This document shows, piece by piece, positions 1-4,869 of a stretch of DNA of 5,556 nucleotides. The notes below the pieces were generated by a model. That model saw nothing but the letters and a program-made list of their open reading frames with translations, did not search any database and had not been told where the DNA came from. Numbering within the stretch: position 1 is the stretch's first letter; every line of letters starts with the position of its first letter. Made by a program: the position numbers and the translations under genes. The stretch covers positions 1-5,556 of the forward strand of contig JAEYPI010000126.1 of assembly GCA_023410885.1 (NCBI GenBank). The letters are read 5' to 3'. The DNA comes from Bacillota bacterium (GTDB taxonomy: Bacteria; Bacillota; Clostridia; DSM-8532).

Positions 1-1
1 T

Positions 2-1645
2 GGCTGTATGGTCTATCAGGAACAGGTCATGCAGATATTTAGAGATTTGGCAGGCTTTTCTCTAGGCCGAAGCGATTTGGTCCGCCGTGCCATGTCCAAA
101 AAGAAAAAAGAAGTTATGGACGCCGAACGTCAGAACTTTGTTCATGGGAGTGTCGACGAAAAGGGCAGGGTCACTATTCAAGGTGCTGTCCGTAACGGTA
201 TTTCAGAGCATGCAGCCAATATCCTTTTCGATGAAATGATGGATTTTGCCAGCTATGCCTTTAATAAATCCCATGCTGCGGCCTATGCCTATGTAGGCTA
301 TCAGACAGCTTGGCTTAAATACCACTATCCCGTGGAGTTTATGGCCGCCCTTATCAACAGCTTTATGGGAAGCTTGGGAAAGGTAAGCCAATATGTGATG
401 GAGTGCCGAAAAATGGGCATTCAGGTTCTTGCCCCAGACATTAACGAGAGTGAAAGCTCCTTCTCTGTTAAAAAGGGCTCCATTCGATTTGGACTTTTTG
501 CCATTAAGCATGTGGGTGGGACTGTGGTGCTCAACATTATACGTGAGCGTGAAGCCCATGGCCCTTTTAAAAGCTTTATAGACTTTTGTGAACGTTTAGA
601 GGGAAAGGAGCTTAACAAGCGAACTGTTGAAAGTCTTATTAAATGTGGTGCGTTTGATCTTTTTGGCATCTTCCGTTCAAGGCTGATCGCCAACTACGAA
701 AAGATACTGGAACGCGTTTCACAAAAACGCAGGACCTTGATGACCGGTCAATTTTCACTGTTTGATTCAGTTGCGGATCAGGACGATACCGTTAATATTG
801 AGTGGCCACAAATGACCGAATATGATTCCAGGCTCCTCCTGGCTATGGAAAAGGAGATGTTGGGTCTTTATATCTCTGGCCACCCTCTGGATGAATTTCA
901 ACATCAGATTAAGGAATGGGTGACTGTCTATTCCTATGACTTTGAAGTGCCCGATGAAGGTCAAGCCGCTGATAATCGCCTCGTTGATGGTCAATTTGTC
1001 AGAATAGCGGGTGTTGTTTCCGATATCAAAACCATTAGCACAAAGAACAATCGTATGATGGCTTTTGCTATGGTGGAGGATTTGTTTGGACAAATGGAGG
1101 TTATTGTTTTTCCCAATATCTATGAGCAATTTGCGCGCTTTCTGGCAAATGAAAGCCAGATCCTCGTAGAGGGGAAAATATCTGTTAAGGAAGATGAGCA
1201 GCCTAAGATTCTTGCTGAAAAAATTAGGCCACTGATACGTCAAAACTCAATGCTACCTTCAGACTCAAAGCAGGGATTTCAGGAGACTGAGGAAACCCTC
1301 AATAAAACGGACGAATCTGATGGGGCTCAAATTTCGGGAAATATCAAAGCTGAAGAGGGAATAATGGCATACAAGGTATTGCCAGATAAAGCCGCTAAAA
1401 GAATGAATGAGAAAGCGCCCTCGGGAAACATAATAAAGGTATTGTTTGATAGTGGCGTTCCTGAACCAAAGCGAAAAGCTGCACTGGCGCTACTCCAGTA
1501 TTTTCAGGGTCAGGATATGGCTTATATTTATGTTGACCAAGCCAACAGACCTCAAATGAGGCTAAATATAAAGTTGAGTGCCCTTTTGCAGCATGAACTG
1601 GAAAAACTTCTAGGCTCTGATAGAATTAAGCTTTCACGGCTTTGA
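2..1645 (+). CDS. dnaE: DNA polymerase III alpha subunit, DnaE type, C-terminal part (5'-truncated by window edge)
   Basis: Catalytic subunit of the replicative DNA polymerase (family C), which extends primers in the cytoplasmic replisome. The frame is open from the first base, so the ATG at 8 is internal; the residues before it read Gly-Cys, followed by MVYQEQVMQIF, a hallmark of the DnaE fingers region. About 547 residues are visible, roughly the C-terminal half of a usual 1,100-1,200 aa DnaE. Counting from the Met at nt 8: fingers signatures such as RRAMSKKKKEVM and FNKSHAAAYAYVGYQTAWLK lie at 25-105, a helix-hairpin-helix domain (HHH_6 type) at about 155-225, and an OB-fold nucleic-acid-binding domain (VRIAGVVSDIKT to MEVIVFPNIYEQF) at about 330-400. 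A hydrophilic low-complexity linker (about 415-475) precedes a small C-terminal domain ending KLSRL. The catalytic palm aspartates lie upstream of the window. It is DnaE rather than PolC because no exonuclease is inserted and the OB fold follows the HhH. No frameshift is seen. No clear terminator follows. Confidence 0.97.
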   Translation, partial: GCMVYQEQVMQIFRDLAGFSLGRSDLVRRAMSKKKKEVMDAERQNFVHGSVDEKGRVTIQGAVRNGISEHAANILFDEMMDFASYAFNKSHAAAYAYVGYQTAWLKYHYPVEFMAALINSFMGSLGKVSQYVMECRKMGIQVLAPDINESESSFSVKKGSIRFGLFAIKHVGGTVVLNIIREREAHGPFKSFIDFCERLEGKELNKRTVESLIKCGAFDLFGIFRSRLIANYEKILERVSQKRRTLMTGQFSLFDSVADQDDTVNIEWPQMTEYDSRLLLAMEKEMLGLYISGHPLDEFQHQIKEWVTVYSYDFEVPDEGQAADNRLVDGQFVRIAGVVSDIKTISTKNNRMMAFAMVEDLFGQMEVIVFPNIYEQFARFLANESQILVEGKISVKEDEQPKILAEKIRPLIRQNSMLPSDSKQGFQETEETLNKTDESDGAQISGNIKAEEGIMAYKVLPDKAAKRMNEKAPSGNIIKVLFDSGVPEPKRKAALALLQYFQGQDMAYIYVDQANRPQMRLNIKLSALLQHELEKLLGSDRIKLSRL

Positions 1646-1684
1646 GATTTGTTTTCCGTTACCAAACGCTGCTAATAGTTTTTC

Positions 1685-1711
1685 TTGCACTTTAGGGTAA
1701 AATAATATAAT
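1685..1711 (+). promoter_or_regulatory. Candidate sigma-A promoter for mtrB
   Basis: A perfect TATAAT lies at 1706-1711. TTGCAC at 1685-1690 keeps the conserved TTG of the -35 box but matches only 3 of 6 positions, and the 15-bp spacer is short; TAATAT at 1708-1713 would give 17 bp. The gap between dnaE and mtrB is AT-rich and this is its best promoter-like site. Transcription would start just upstream of the mtrB ribosome binding site (GGGGTGAT, 1720-1727). The call is an inference from sequence match and position. Confidence 0.45.
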
Positions 1712-1730
1712 ATGTTTCTGGGGTGATACG

Positions 1731-1985
1731 TTGGAAAAGAATGAATCTGATAAAGCCTATGCCGATTATATTGTGGTTCAGGCAGAGGAAAACGGAGTCA
1801 ATGTCATTGGCCTAACCCGAGGTAGAGATACAAGACTTCATCATACTGAGATTCTTGATAAGGGAGAATTATTGATTGCTCAATTTACCGAACAAACATC
1901 AGCCATAAAAATTAGAGGTAAATCAAAGGTTCACTGCAGTCATGGTGTGATTGAGTCCGGGAGCAGACAAGGAGGGCATTTGTAA
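1731..1985 (+). CDS. mtrB: Trp RNA-binding attenuation protein (TRAP, MtrB)
   Basis: TRAP assembles as an 11-subunit ring that, when loaded with tryptophan, wraps RNA carrying spaced GAG/UAG triplets and so attenuates or represses translation of trp genes. The 84-residue product matches the family along its length: GVNVIGLTRG, DTRLHH, LDKGELLIAQFTEQTSAIK. Relative to B. subtilis MtrB (75 aa) the numbering is shifted by +4. The tryptophan-pocket residues Thr25, Thr30, Gln47, Thr49, Thr52 and Ser53 are present as Thr29, Thr34, Gln51, Thr53, Thr56 and Ser57. Of the RNA-binding Lys37/Lys56/Arg58 set, Lys60 and Arg62 are kept but the first is Ile41. The TTG start is chosen because GGGGTGAT lies 3-4 nt upstream and the ATG at 1712 runs into a stop after four codons. 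The extra C-terminal residues (GSRQGGHL) are encoded by DNA that also forms the ribosome binding site of the next gene. No trp gene or folE/mtrA lies in the window. Identification is firm; the RNA target is unknown. Confidence 0.94.
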   Translation: MEKNESDKAYADYIVVQAEENGVNVIGLTRGRDTRLHHTEILDKGELLIAQFTEQTSAIKIRGKSKVHCSHGVIESGSRQGGHL

Positions 1986-1986
1986 T

Positions 1987-2181
1987 ATGTGGACGGTTGT
2001 TTACATGGCACAAAATAAGGATATGGCAGAGAAGCTTAAGTCCATCCTTGAAGAGGGTGGTATCCTCGTAAGGATAAACCCCGTTAATCGTAAAGAAAAA
2101 GCGGATGATTATTTTGAGGTCTCGGTGCCCGAGGCCGAGGTGGAAGAAGCCCACGGTGTCATTATTGAAAAAGGATTTTAG
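1987..2181 (+). CDS. DUF2007-like small protein (putative signal-transducing, ferredoxin-like fold)
   Basis: A 64-residue soluble protein beginning MWTVVYMAQNKDMAEKLK. The pattern of a beta strand (WTVVYMA), a helix (NKDMAEKLKSILEEGG), a strand (ILVRINPV), then FEVSVPEAEVEEAHGVI, fits the small alpha/beta fold of DUF2007 proteins, often described only as putative signal-transducing proteins. From memory, short clostridial homologues are sometimes labelled 'glutamate decarboxylase'; at 64 aa with no PLP-binding lysine motif that name is not credible here. The ATG at 1987 is chosen over an upstream in-frame TTG at 1951 because AAGGAGGG (1969-1976) is an excellent Shine-Dalgarno at the right distance and the ORF then starts 1 bp after the mtrB stop, as expected for a coupled operon. 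A terminator follows at once. A functional link with TRAP is suggested only by this coupling. Confidence 0.82.
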   Translation: MWTVVYMAQNKDMAEKLKSILEEGGILVRINPVNRKEKADDYFEVSVPEAEVEEAHGVIIEKGF

Positions 2182-2186
2182 TATTT

Positions 2187-2216
2187 TACCCGTGTTCACT
2201 TACACGGGTATTTTAT
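2187..2216 (+). terminator. Intrinsic terminator after the mtrB operon
   Basis: TACCCGTGT (2187-2195) and ACACGGGTA (2202-2210) form a perfect 9-bp stem with a 6-nt loop, followed by TTTTAT. It starts 5 bp after the stop codon of the DUF2007-like gene. The U-run is short, so termination may be partial. It separates the mtrB pair from pfkA. Confidence 0.75.
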
Positions 2217-2296
2217 AAGTGATTTATATTGAGTTGTGTCTTAAATAACAAAATTCCTGAGCATTTAACTAAGGCAAAAAATTAGGGAGGAATTCC

Positions 2297-3268
2297 ATGA
2301 GCGATATTAAAACGATTGCAGTGTTAACCAGCGGTGGAGATGCCCCTGGTATGAATGCTGCGGTAAGATCGGTAGTTAGAGCAGGTATCTATCACGGATT
2401 TAAGGTATTGGGTATACATAAAGGTTATGAAGGCCTTTTACATGGCGATATTGAGGAAATGCAGATCCGCTCTGTAGGCGATATTATTCAAAGAGGCGGT
2501 ACTATTCTTCAAACTGCACGTTCCTATGAATTTTCTACAAAAGCCGGCGTTGAAAAAGGTATGTCCATGGCAAAAATCTTCGGAATTGATGCCCTTGTTG
2601 TCATCGGCGGTGATGGTTCCTTCCGCGGTGCAAAAGACCTCAGTCAATTAGGCATGAATGTCATTGGTATTCCAGGTACCATTGATAATGATATTGCCAG
2701 CACTGAATATACCATTGGTTATGATACAGCCATGAATACCGTATTAGATGCTATTGATAAAATACGTGATACTTCTTATTCCCATGAGCGATGCAGTGTT
2801 TTAGAGGTTATGGGCCGTCATGCAGGGTGGATCGCACTGAATTGCGGTATTGCCGGTGGGGCAGAGGCCATTATTCTACCCGAAAAGAGCTTTGATATTG
2901 ATAAGGATATCATATATCCAATCGTGGAAGGCCGTAATCGTGGAAAGAAGCACTATTTGGTTATTGTAGCCGAAGGTGTAGGCGGAGCGGTTGAAATTGC
3001 CAAATATATCGAAGATAAAACCGAGATTGTAACAAGAGCCACCATTCTTGGCTATATACAACGCGGAGGAACACCGACCATTGCCGACAGAGTAATGGGT
3101 AGCCGTATGGGTGCTCATGCTGTGAATATTCTTAAAGAGGGTAAACGCAACCGCGTCGTTGTGGTTCAAAATGGCAAACTCACTGATATGGATATGGTAG
3201 AAGCCCTTAAGGTAGAAAAACCGATAGATGATGACCTTGTTGAGCTAAGTAAGATCTTGGCATTATAG
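2297..3268 (+). CDS. pfkA: ATP-dependent 6-phosphofructokinase
   Basis: Phosphorylates fructose 6-phosphate to fructose 1,6-bisphosphate, the committed step of glycolysis, as a cytoplasmic homotetramer. The 323-residue product is full length (B. subtilis-type enzymes are about 319 aa). Signatures in order: LTSGGDAPGMNAAVRSVVR (nucleotide loop, residues 10-28), GGTILQTARS, VVIGGDGSFRGA, GIPGTIDNDI with the catalytic TIDND, MGRHAGWIAL, IVAEGVGG and ILGYIQRGGTPTIADR (PFK signature). Gly in GGDGS and in PGTIDND, in place of the Asp and Lys of pyrophosphate-using enzymes, supports ATP as phosphate donor. AGGGAGG at 2284-2290, 6 nt before the ATG, fixes the start. Allosteric control by ADP and phosphoenolpyruvate is usual for this family but not demonstrable here. 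No convincing promoter was found in 2217-2283, and no U-tract terminator follows, so read-through into the thioesterase gene is possible. Confidence 0.97.
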   Translation: MSDIKTIAVLTSGGDAPGMNAAVRSVVRAGIYHGFKVLGIHKGYEGLLHGDIEEMQIRSVGDIIQRGGTILQTARSYEFSTKAGVEKGMSMAKIFGIDALVVIGGDGSFRGAKDLSQLGMNVIGIPGTIDNDIASTEYTIGYDTAMNTVLDAIDKIRDTSYSHERCSVLEVMGRHAGWIALNCGIAGGAEAIILPEKSFDIDKDIIYPIVEGRNRGKKHYLVIVAEGVGGAVEIAKYIEDKTEIVTRATILGYIQRGGTPTIADRVMGSRMGAHAVNILKEGKRNRVVVVQNGKLTDMDMVEALKVEKPIDDDLVELSKILAL

Positions 3269-3272
3269 GGTT

Positions 3273-3289
3273 CGATGTCTGCGACATCG
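3273..3289 (+). other. Perfect hairpin directly after pfkA
   Basis: CGATGTC and GACATCG form a 7-bp stem around a 3-nt TGC loop, starting 4 bp after the pfkA stop. No U-tract follows, so it is a poor terminator. It abuts the first tandem-repeat copy and parallels the 9-bp triloop hairpin ahead of the related core at 4916, which suggests it belongs to the repeat element. It might also protect the pfkA mRNA 3' end. Confidence 0.6.
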
Positions 3290-3363
3290 CGCACCAACAA
3301 GCCTAGACCCACGAACAGAGGTGCGTACGCGCACCAACAAGCCTAGACCCATGAACAGAGGTG
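3288..3363 (+). repeat. Two-copy tandem direct repeat, 36 bp at 40-bp period, carrying a Shine-Dalgarno
   Basis: Copies at 3288-3323 and 3328-3363 differ at one position only (C3312 versus T3352). Each contains ACAAGCCTAGACCC followed by AACAGAGGTG. The second copy supplies GAGGTG (3358-3363), the ribosome binding site of the gene starting at 3374; the first holds the same GAGGTG with no start codon behind it. Copies are bounded by GCACC and GGTG arms that can pair within or between copies. A diverged core (22 of 26 bases matching copy 2) recurs at 4916-4941. The near-identity implies a recent duplication or an element under constraint. Confidence 0.9.
3320..3335 (+). promoter_or_regulatory. 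Inter-repeat hairpin with UACG tetraloop
   Basis: GGTGCG (3320-3325) and CGCACC (3330-3335) form a perfect 6-bp GC-rich stem closing a TACG loop, which in RNA belongs to the stable UNCG class. It spans the junction of the two repeat copies. The left arm could instead pair with CGCACC at 3290-3295, and CACC at 3332-3335 could pair with GGTG at 3360-3363, masking the ribosome binding site. The regulatory role is an inference from these competing pairings. Confidence 0.5.
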
Positions 3364-3373
3364 GCAGTCTCTT

Positions 3374-3808
3374 ATGATTATCGAAACACGATTTCCTGTC
3401 CGGTATGCGGAAACAGACCAGATGGGGGTGGTGCATCATTCTGTTTATCCGATTTGGTTCGAATGTGGGCGAACAGACTTTATTAAGCATTACGGAATTG
3501 CCTATGATGAATTGGAGCGACTGGGATTAATGCTGCCTTTAATTCGTTTGGGCTGTGAATACAAGGCTCCTATTCGTTATGGTGAAAATGTTATCGTTAA
3601 AACCAGACTTTTGGAAGGCACAAAGGTAAGATTAATTATAGGCTATGAAGTTTTTTGCGAAGAAAGCAATGCATTATGTGTTAAAGGATTTACCGAGCAT
3701 GCCTGGACCGGTACCCATTTAAAGCCTGTTAACTTAGCAAAATATAAGCCTGAAATTTTTGAAAGGCTTTTGCCGATGTATAACGATGCTACAGGAGAAA
3801 AACCGTAA
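3374..3808 (+). CDS. YbgC/FadM-like acyl-CoA thioesterase (4HBT hotdog family)
   Basis: A 144-residue single-domain hotdog protein predicted to hydrolyse acyl-CoA (or acyl-carrier-protein) thioesters in the cytoplasm. The N-terminus carries the family motif YAETDQMGVVHHSVYPIWFE at residues 11-30; Asp15 matches the catalytic aspartate of YbgC and His22 its conserved histidine. The later sequence (YKAPIRYGENVIVKTRL, then strands ending EHAWTGTHLKPVNL) follows the usual hotdog pattern, and the length is typical (130-150 aa). The ATG at 3374 is preceded by GAGGTG (3358-3363) at 10 nt, which lies in the second tandem-repeat copy. It sits between pfkA and a phospholipid synthase and ends 3 bp before the latter, which fits a role in acyl-chain turnover, but its substrate cannot be read from sequence. 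The family is certain; the specificity is not. Confidence 0.9.
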   Translation: MIIETRFPVRYAETDQMGVVHHSVYPIWFECGRTDFIKHYGIAYDELERLGLMLPLIRLGCEYKAPIRYGENVIVKTRLLEGTKVRLIIGYEVFCEESNALCVKGFTEHAWTGTHLKPVNLAKYKPEIFERLLPMYNDATGEKP

Positions 3809-3811
3809 TCT

Positions 3812-4357
3812 ATGAGTACTTTTTGCAGAAATATTCCTAATTTATTGACGCTGCTGAGAATGGCAGCGGTGCCTGTGTTTATTGTACAGATGCTTGAAGG
3901 AAAAATTTTTGCGGCTATTATTGTGTTTTTGGCTGCAGAAATCACTGATGTTCTCGATGGTATCATTGCAAGAAGGTATAATTATATCACGCTTTTTGGA
4001 AAGATTGCTGATCCATTGGCTGACAAGCTCATGCAATTATCTGCGCTTTTTATGCTTGCAGAAAAGGATATGATACTGAAAATCATTCCTTGGCTTGTAC
4101 TTTTGAAAGAGTTATTCCTGTTAATATCAGGTCTTTACCTCATCAGAAAAAAAGTAGACATGTCCAGCAAGTGGTTTGGTAAGCTTACTTCAGTTCTTTT
4201 GTTTATAGCCATCATGATGGCATTTTTTGGAGTACCTAGAGCCATTACCGATATCATGCTTTGGATTTGTGTGGGCATGGCCTTGTTCGCCGCACTCATG
4301 TATATACGAAATTATTTGAGGCAAGTCCGACCTTCTTACCATGAAGAACCGCTATAG
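3812..4357 (+). CDS. CDP-alcohol phosphatidyltransferase, PgsA-like (phosphatidylglycerophosphate synthase type)
   Basis: Integral membrane enzyme that transfers a phosphatidyl group from CDP-diacylglycerol to an alcohol; the closest reading is glycerol-3-phosphate as acceptor, giving phosphatidylglycerophosphate. All eight residues of the family motif D-x2-DG-x2-AR-x8-G-x3-D-x3-D are present: Asp46, Asp49, Gly50, Ala53, Arg54, Gly63, Asp67, Asp71. The N-terminus NIPNLLTLLRMAAVPVF is typical of PgsA. Hydrophobic stretches near 18-28, 32-45, 90-112, 125-140 and 147-165 fit the multi-helix fold. At 181 aa it is slightly shorter than B. subtilis PgsA (about 193). The ATG is 3 bp after the thioesterase stop; the best ribosome binding site, AGGAG at 3793-3797, is 14 nt away, so translation may rely on coupling. 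It could be a second PgsA paralogue or a related synthase, because the housekeeping pgsA of clostridia usually lies in another neighbourhood. Confidence 0.9.
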   Translation: MSTFCRNIPNLLTLLRMAAVPVFIVQMLEGKIFAAIIVFLAAEITDVLDGIIARRYNYITLFGKIADPLADKLMQLSALFMLAEKDMILKIIPWLVLLKELFLLISGLYLIRKKVDMSSKWFGKLTSVLLFIAIMMAFFGVPRAITDIMLWICVGMALFAALMYIRNYLRQVRPSYHEEPL

Positions 4358-4430
4358 TGTTTTCCAAGTCTGAACACAATAAAAGATGATAATAGGAAAA
4401 TATTTAAAAACAGTGAAGCGTACAATGGGA

Positions 4431-4469
4431 ATAAAAATATAAAAGAAAGCGGGAGCAGTTGCTCCCGCT
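4431..4469 (-). terminator. Intrinsic terminator of the micropeptide operon, possibly bidirectional
   Basis: AGCGGGAGCA and TGCTCCCGCT (4448-4469) form a 10-bp perfect stem (or 9 bp with a tetraloop). Read on the minus strand it is followed by a U-rich tail (complement of 4431-4447), 7 bp after the stop of the 30-codon gene. On the plus strand only a weak ATTTGCTTT follows, but it may also end transcription from the phosphatidyltransferase side. Confidence 0.85.
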
Positions 4470-4476
4470 ATTTGCT

Positions 4477-4569
4477 TTAATCGCAACAATCATTATTAAA
4501 GAATAATGTAAGGAAAATAAGAATGAAGAATAAAATCGTGCAGTCACAATCACGCCCAGTGTTCCTCAT
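4477..4569 (-). CDS. Cys-rich hydrophobic micropeptide, 30 aa
   Basis: Not a named gene that I recognise. Minus-strand ATG at 4569 to TAA at 4477 gives a short polar, Cys-containing head (MRNTGRDCDC), a hydrophobic core TILFFILIFLTLFF able to cross or enter a membrane, and an acidic tail NNDCCD. AAAGGAGGTG (complement of 4576-4585), 6 nt before the ATG, is a near-perfect ribosome binding site, and a strong terminator follows. Aligned from its second core cysteine with the upstream 39-residue gene it shares about 9 of 16 residues and the same CCD end, so the two are paralogues. Four cysteines in 30 residues suggest metal binding or cross-linking. Small hydrophobic Cys-rich proteins of this kind occur in spore formers, but a sporulation role is only a guess. 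The strong RBS, terminator and paralogy make coding very likely. Confidence 0.78.
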   Translation of the reverse strand: MRNTGRDCDCTILFFILIFLTLFFNNDCCD

Positions 4570-4586
4570 AAACGGCACCTCCTTTC

Positions 4587-4607
4587 GGGTAAGTTTTTAG
4601 ATTACCC
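4587..4607 (-). other. Weak hairpin between the two micropeptide genes
   Basis: GGGTAA (4587-4592) and TTACCC (4602-4607) can form a 6-bp stem with a 9-nt loop in the 43-nt gap between the two minus-strand genes, just upstream of the second gene's ribosome binding site. It has no U-run and is not a terminator; it could mark mRNA processing or tune the downstream gene. Confidence 0.35.
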
Positions 4608-4612
4608 TACTG

Positions 4613-4732
4613 TTAATCGCAGCATTTGTCATCACGATCTCTTCCGTTGCAGAAAAGGAGCAGGAATAGGATAATGAACATAAGGACTTCACAATTGTCG
4701 CCGAGAAAGTTACATCCCCTAAATCCGAACAT
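4613..4732 (-). CDS. Cys-rich hydrophobic micropeptide, 39 aa
   Basis: Not a named gene that I recognise. Minus-strand ATG at 4732 to TAA at 4613. The peptide has an N-terminal segment MFGFRGCNFLGDNC, a hydrophobic core VLMFIILFLLLFC, and a charged tail NGRDRDDKCCD. The ribosome binding site GGGAGGT (complement of 4740-4746), 7 nt before the ATG, fixes the start. The core and the CCD end match the 30-residue gene 43 nt downstream, with the pattern C-x-[VI]-L-x-F-I-x2-F-L-x-L-F-x-N. Five cysteines flank a probable membrane segment, so the tail may sit on the membrane surface as a metal-binding or disulfide-forming element. It is the first gene of a two-gene operon transcribed away from the DUF3792 gene. 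Coding is supported by the RBS, the paralogy and the terminator after the second gene; function is unknown. Confidence 0.8.
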   Translation of the reverse strand: MFGFRGCNFLGDNCEVLMFIILFLLLFCNGRDRDDKCCD

Positions 4733-4761
4733 AATTAAAACCTCCCATGCCTTTTGAACTC

Positions 4762-4788
4762 AATATATACTATTCGAAAAGGTCTCAA
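4762..4788 (-). promoter_or_regulatory. Candidate promoter for the micropeptide operon
   Basis: On the minus strand TTGAGA (complement of 4783-4788, 5 of 6 to the sigma-A -35) is followed after 15 bp by TATATT (complement of 4762-4767, 5 of 6 to the -10). The spacer is 2 bp shorter than ideal. If the operon is sporulation-controlled, another sigma factor might use the GAATAGTATATATT stretch instead. Confidence 0.35.
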
Positions 4789-4799
4789 TGGGTTACAAT
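4773..4799 (+). promoter_or_regulatory. Weak candidate promoter for the DUF3792 gene
   Basis: TACAAT at 4794-4799 matches the -10 consensus at 5 of 6 positions, but the best -35 (TTCGAA, 4773-4778) matches only 3 of 6 with a 15-bp spacer. It would overlap the divergent micropeptide promoter and leave a leader of about 65 nt. No better plus-strand candidate was seen between 4733 and 4869. Confidence 0.25.
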
Positions 4800-4869
4800 A
4801 CAGGTTCTATGTTTTAAGGCAGGTGAATAGGATTAAGTAGTTTAATGGACAATAACGGGGGAATTGGTT

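Noticed and set aside
203..1243. Minus-strand ORFs of 90-158 codons inside dnaE
   Set aside because: They lie opposite a strongly conserved coding frame, have no family signatures and no convincing ribosome binding sites; they are shadows.
1951..1986. Longer DUF2007-like ORF starting at TTG 1951
   Set aside because: It would overlap mtrB by 35 bp and bypass the strong AAGGAGGG site at 1969-1976, which serves ATG 1987; the extra residues do not fit the fold.
1646..2296. TRAP binding site (run of spaced GAG/UAG triplets) autoregulating mtrB or controlling pfkA
   Set aside because: Only scattered GAG/TAG triplets are seen; no series of several at 2-3 nt spacing in the leaders.
3273..3289. Rho-independent terminator after pfkA
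   Set aside because: The stem is perfect but is followed by CGCACCAAC rather than a U-tract.
3288..3363. CRISPR-like array
   Set aside because: Only two repeat units, separated by 4 bp rather than a 30-40 bp spacer, and the second doubles as a ribosome binding region. No cas genes are present.
3882..4073. Plus-strand 63-codon ORF inside the phosphatidyltransferase gene
   Set aside because: It is an out-of-frame shadow of a conserved CDP-alcohol phosphatidyltransferase motif region with no independent start signal.
4864..4869. TTG 4864 as start of the DUF3792 gene
   Set aside because: The GGGGG ribosome binding site ends only 2 nt before it, whereas GTG 4870 has 8 nt spacing.
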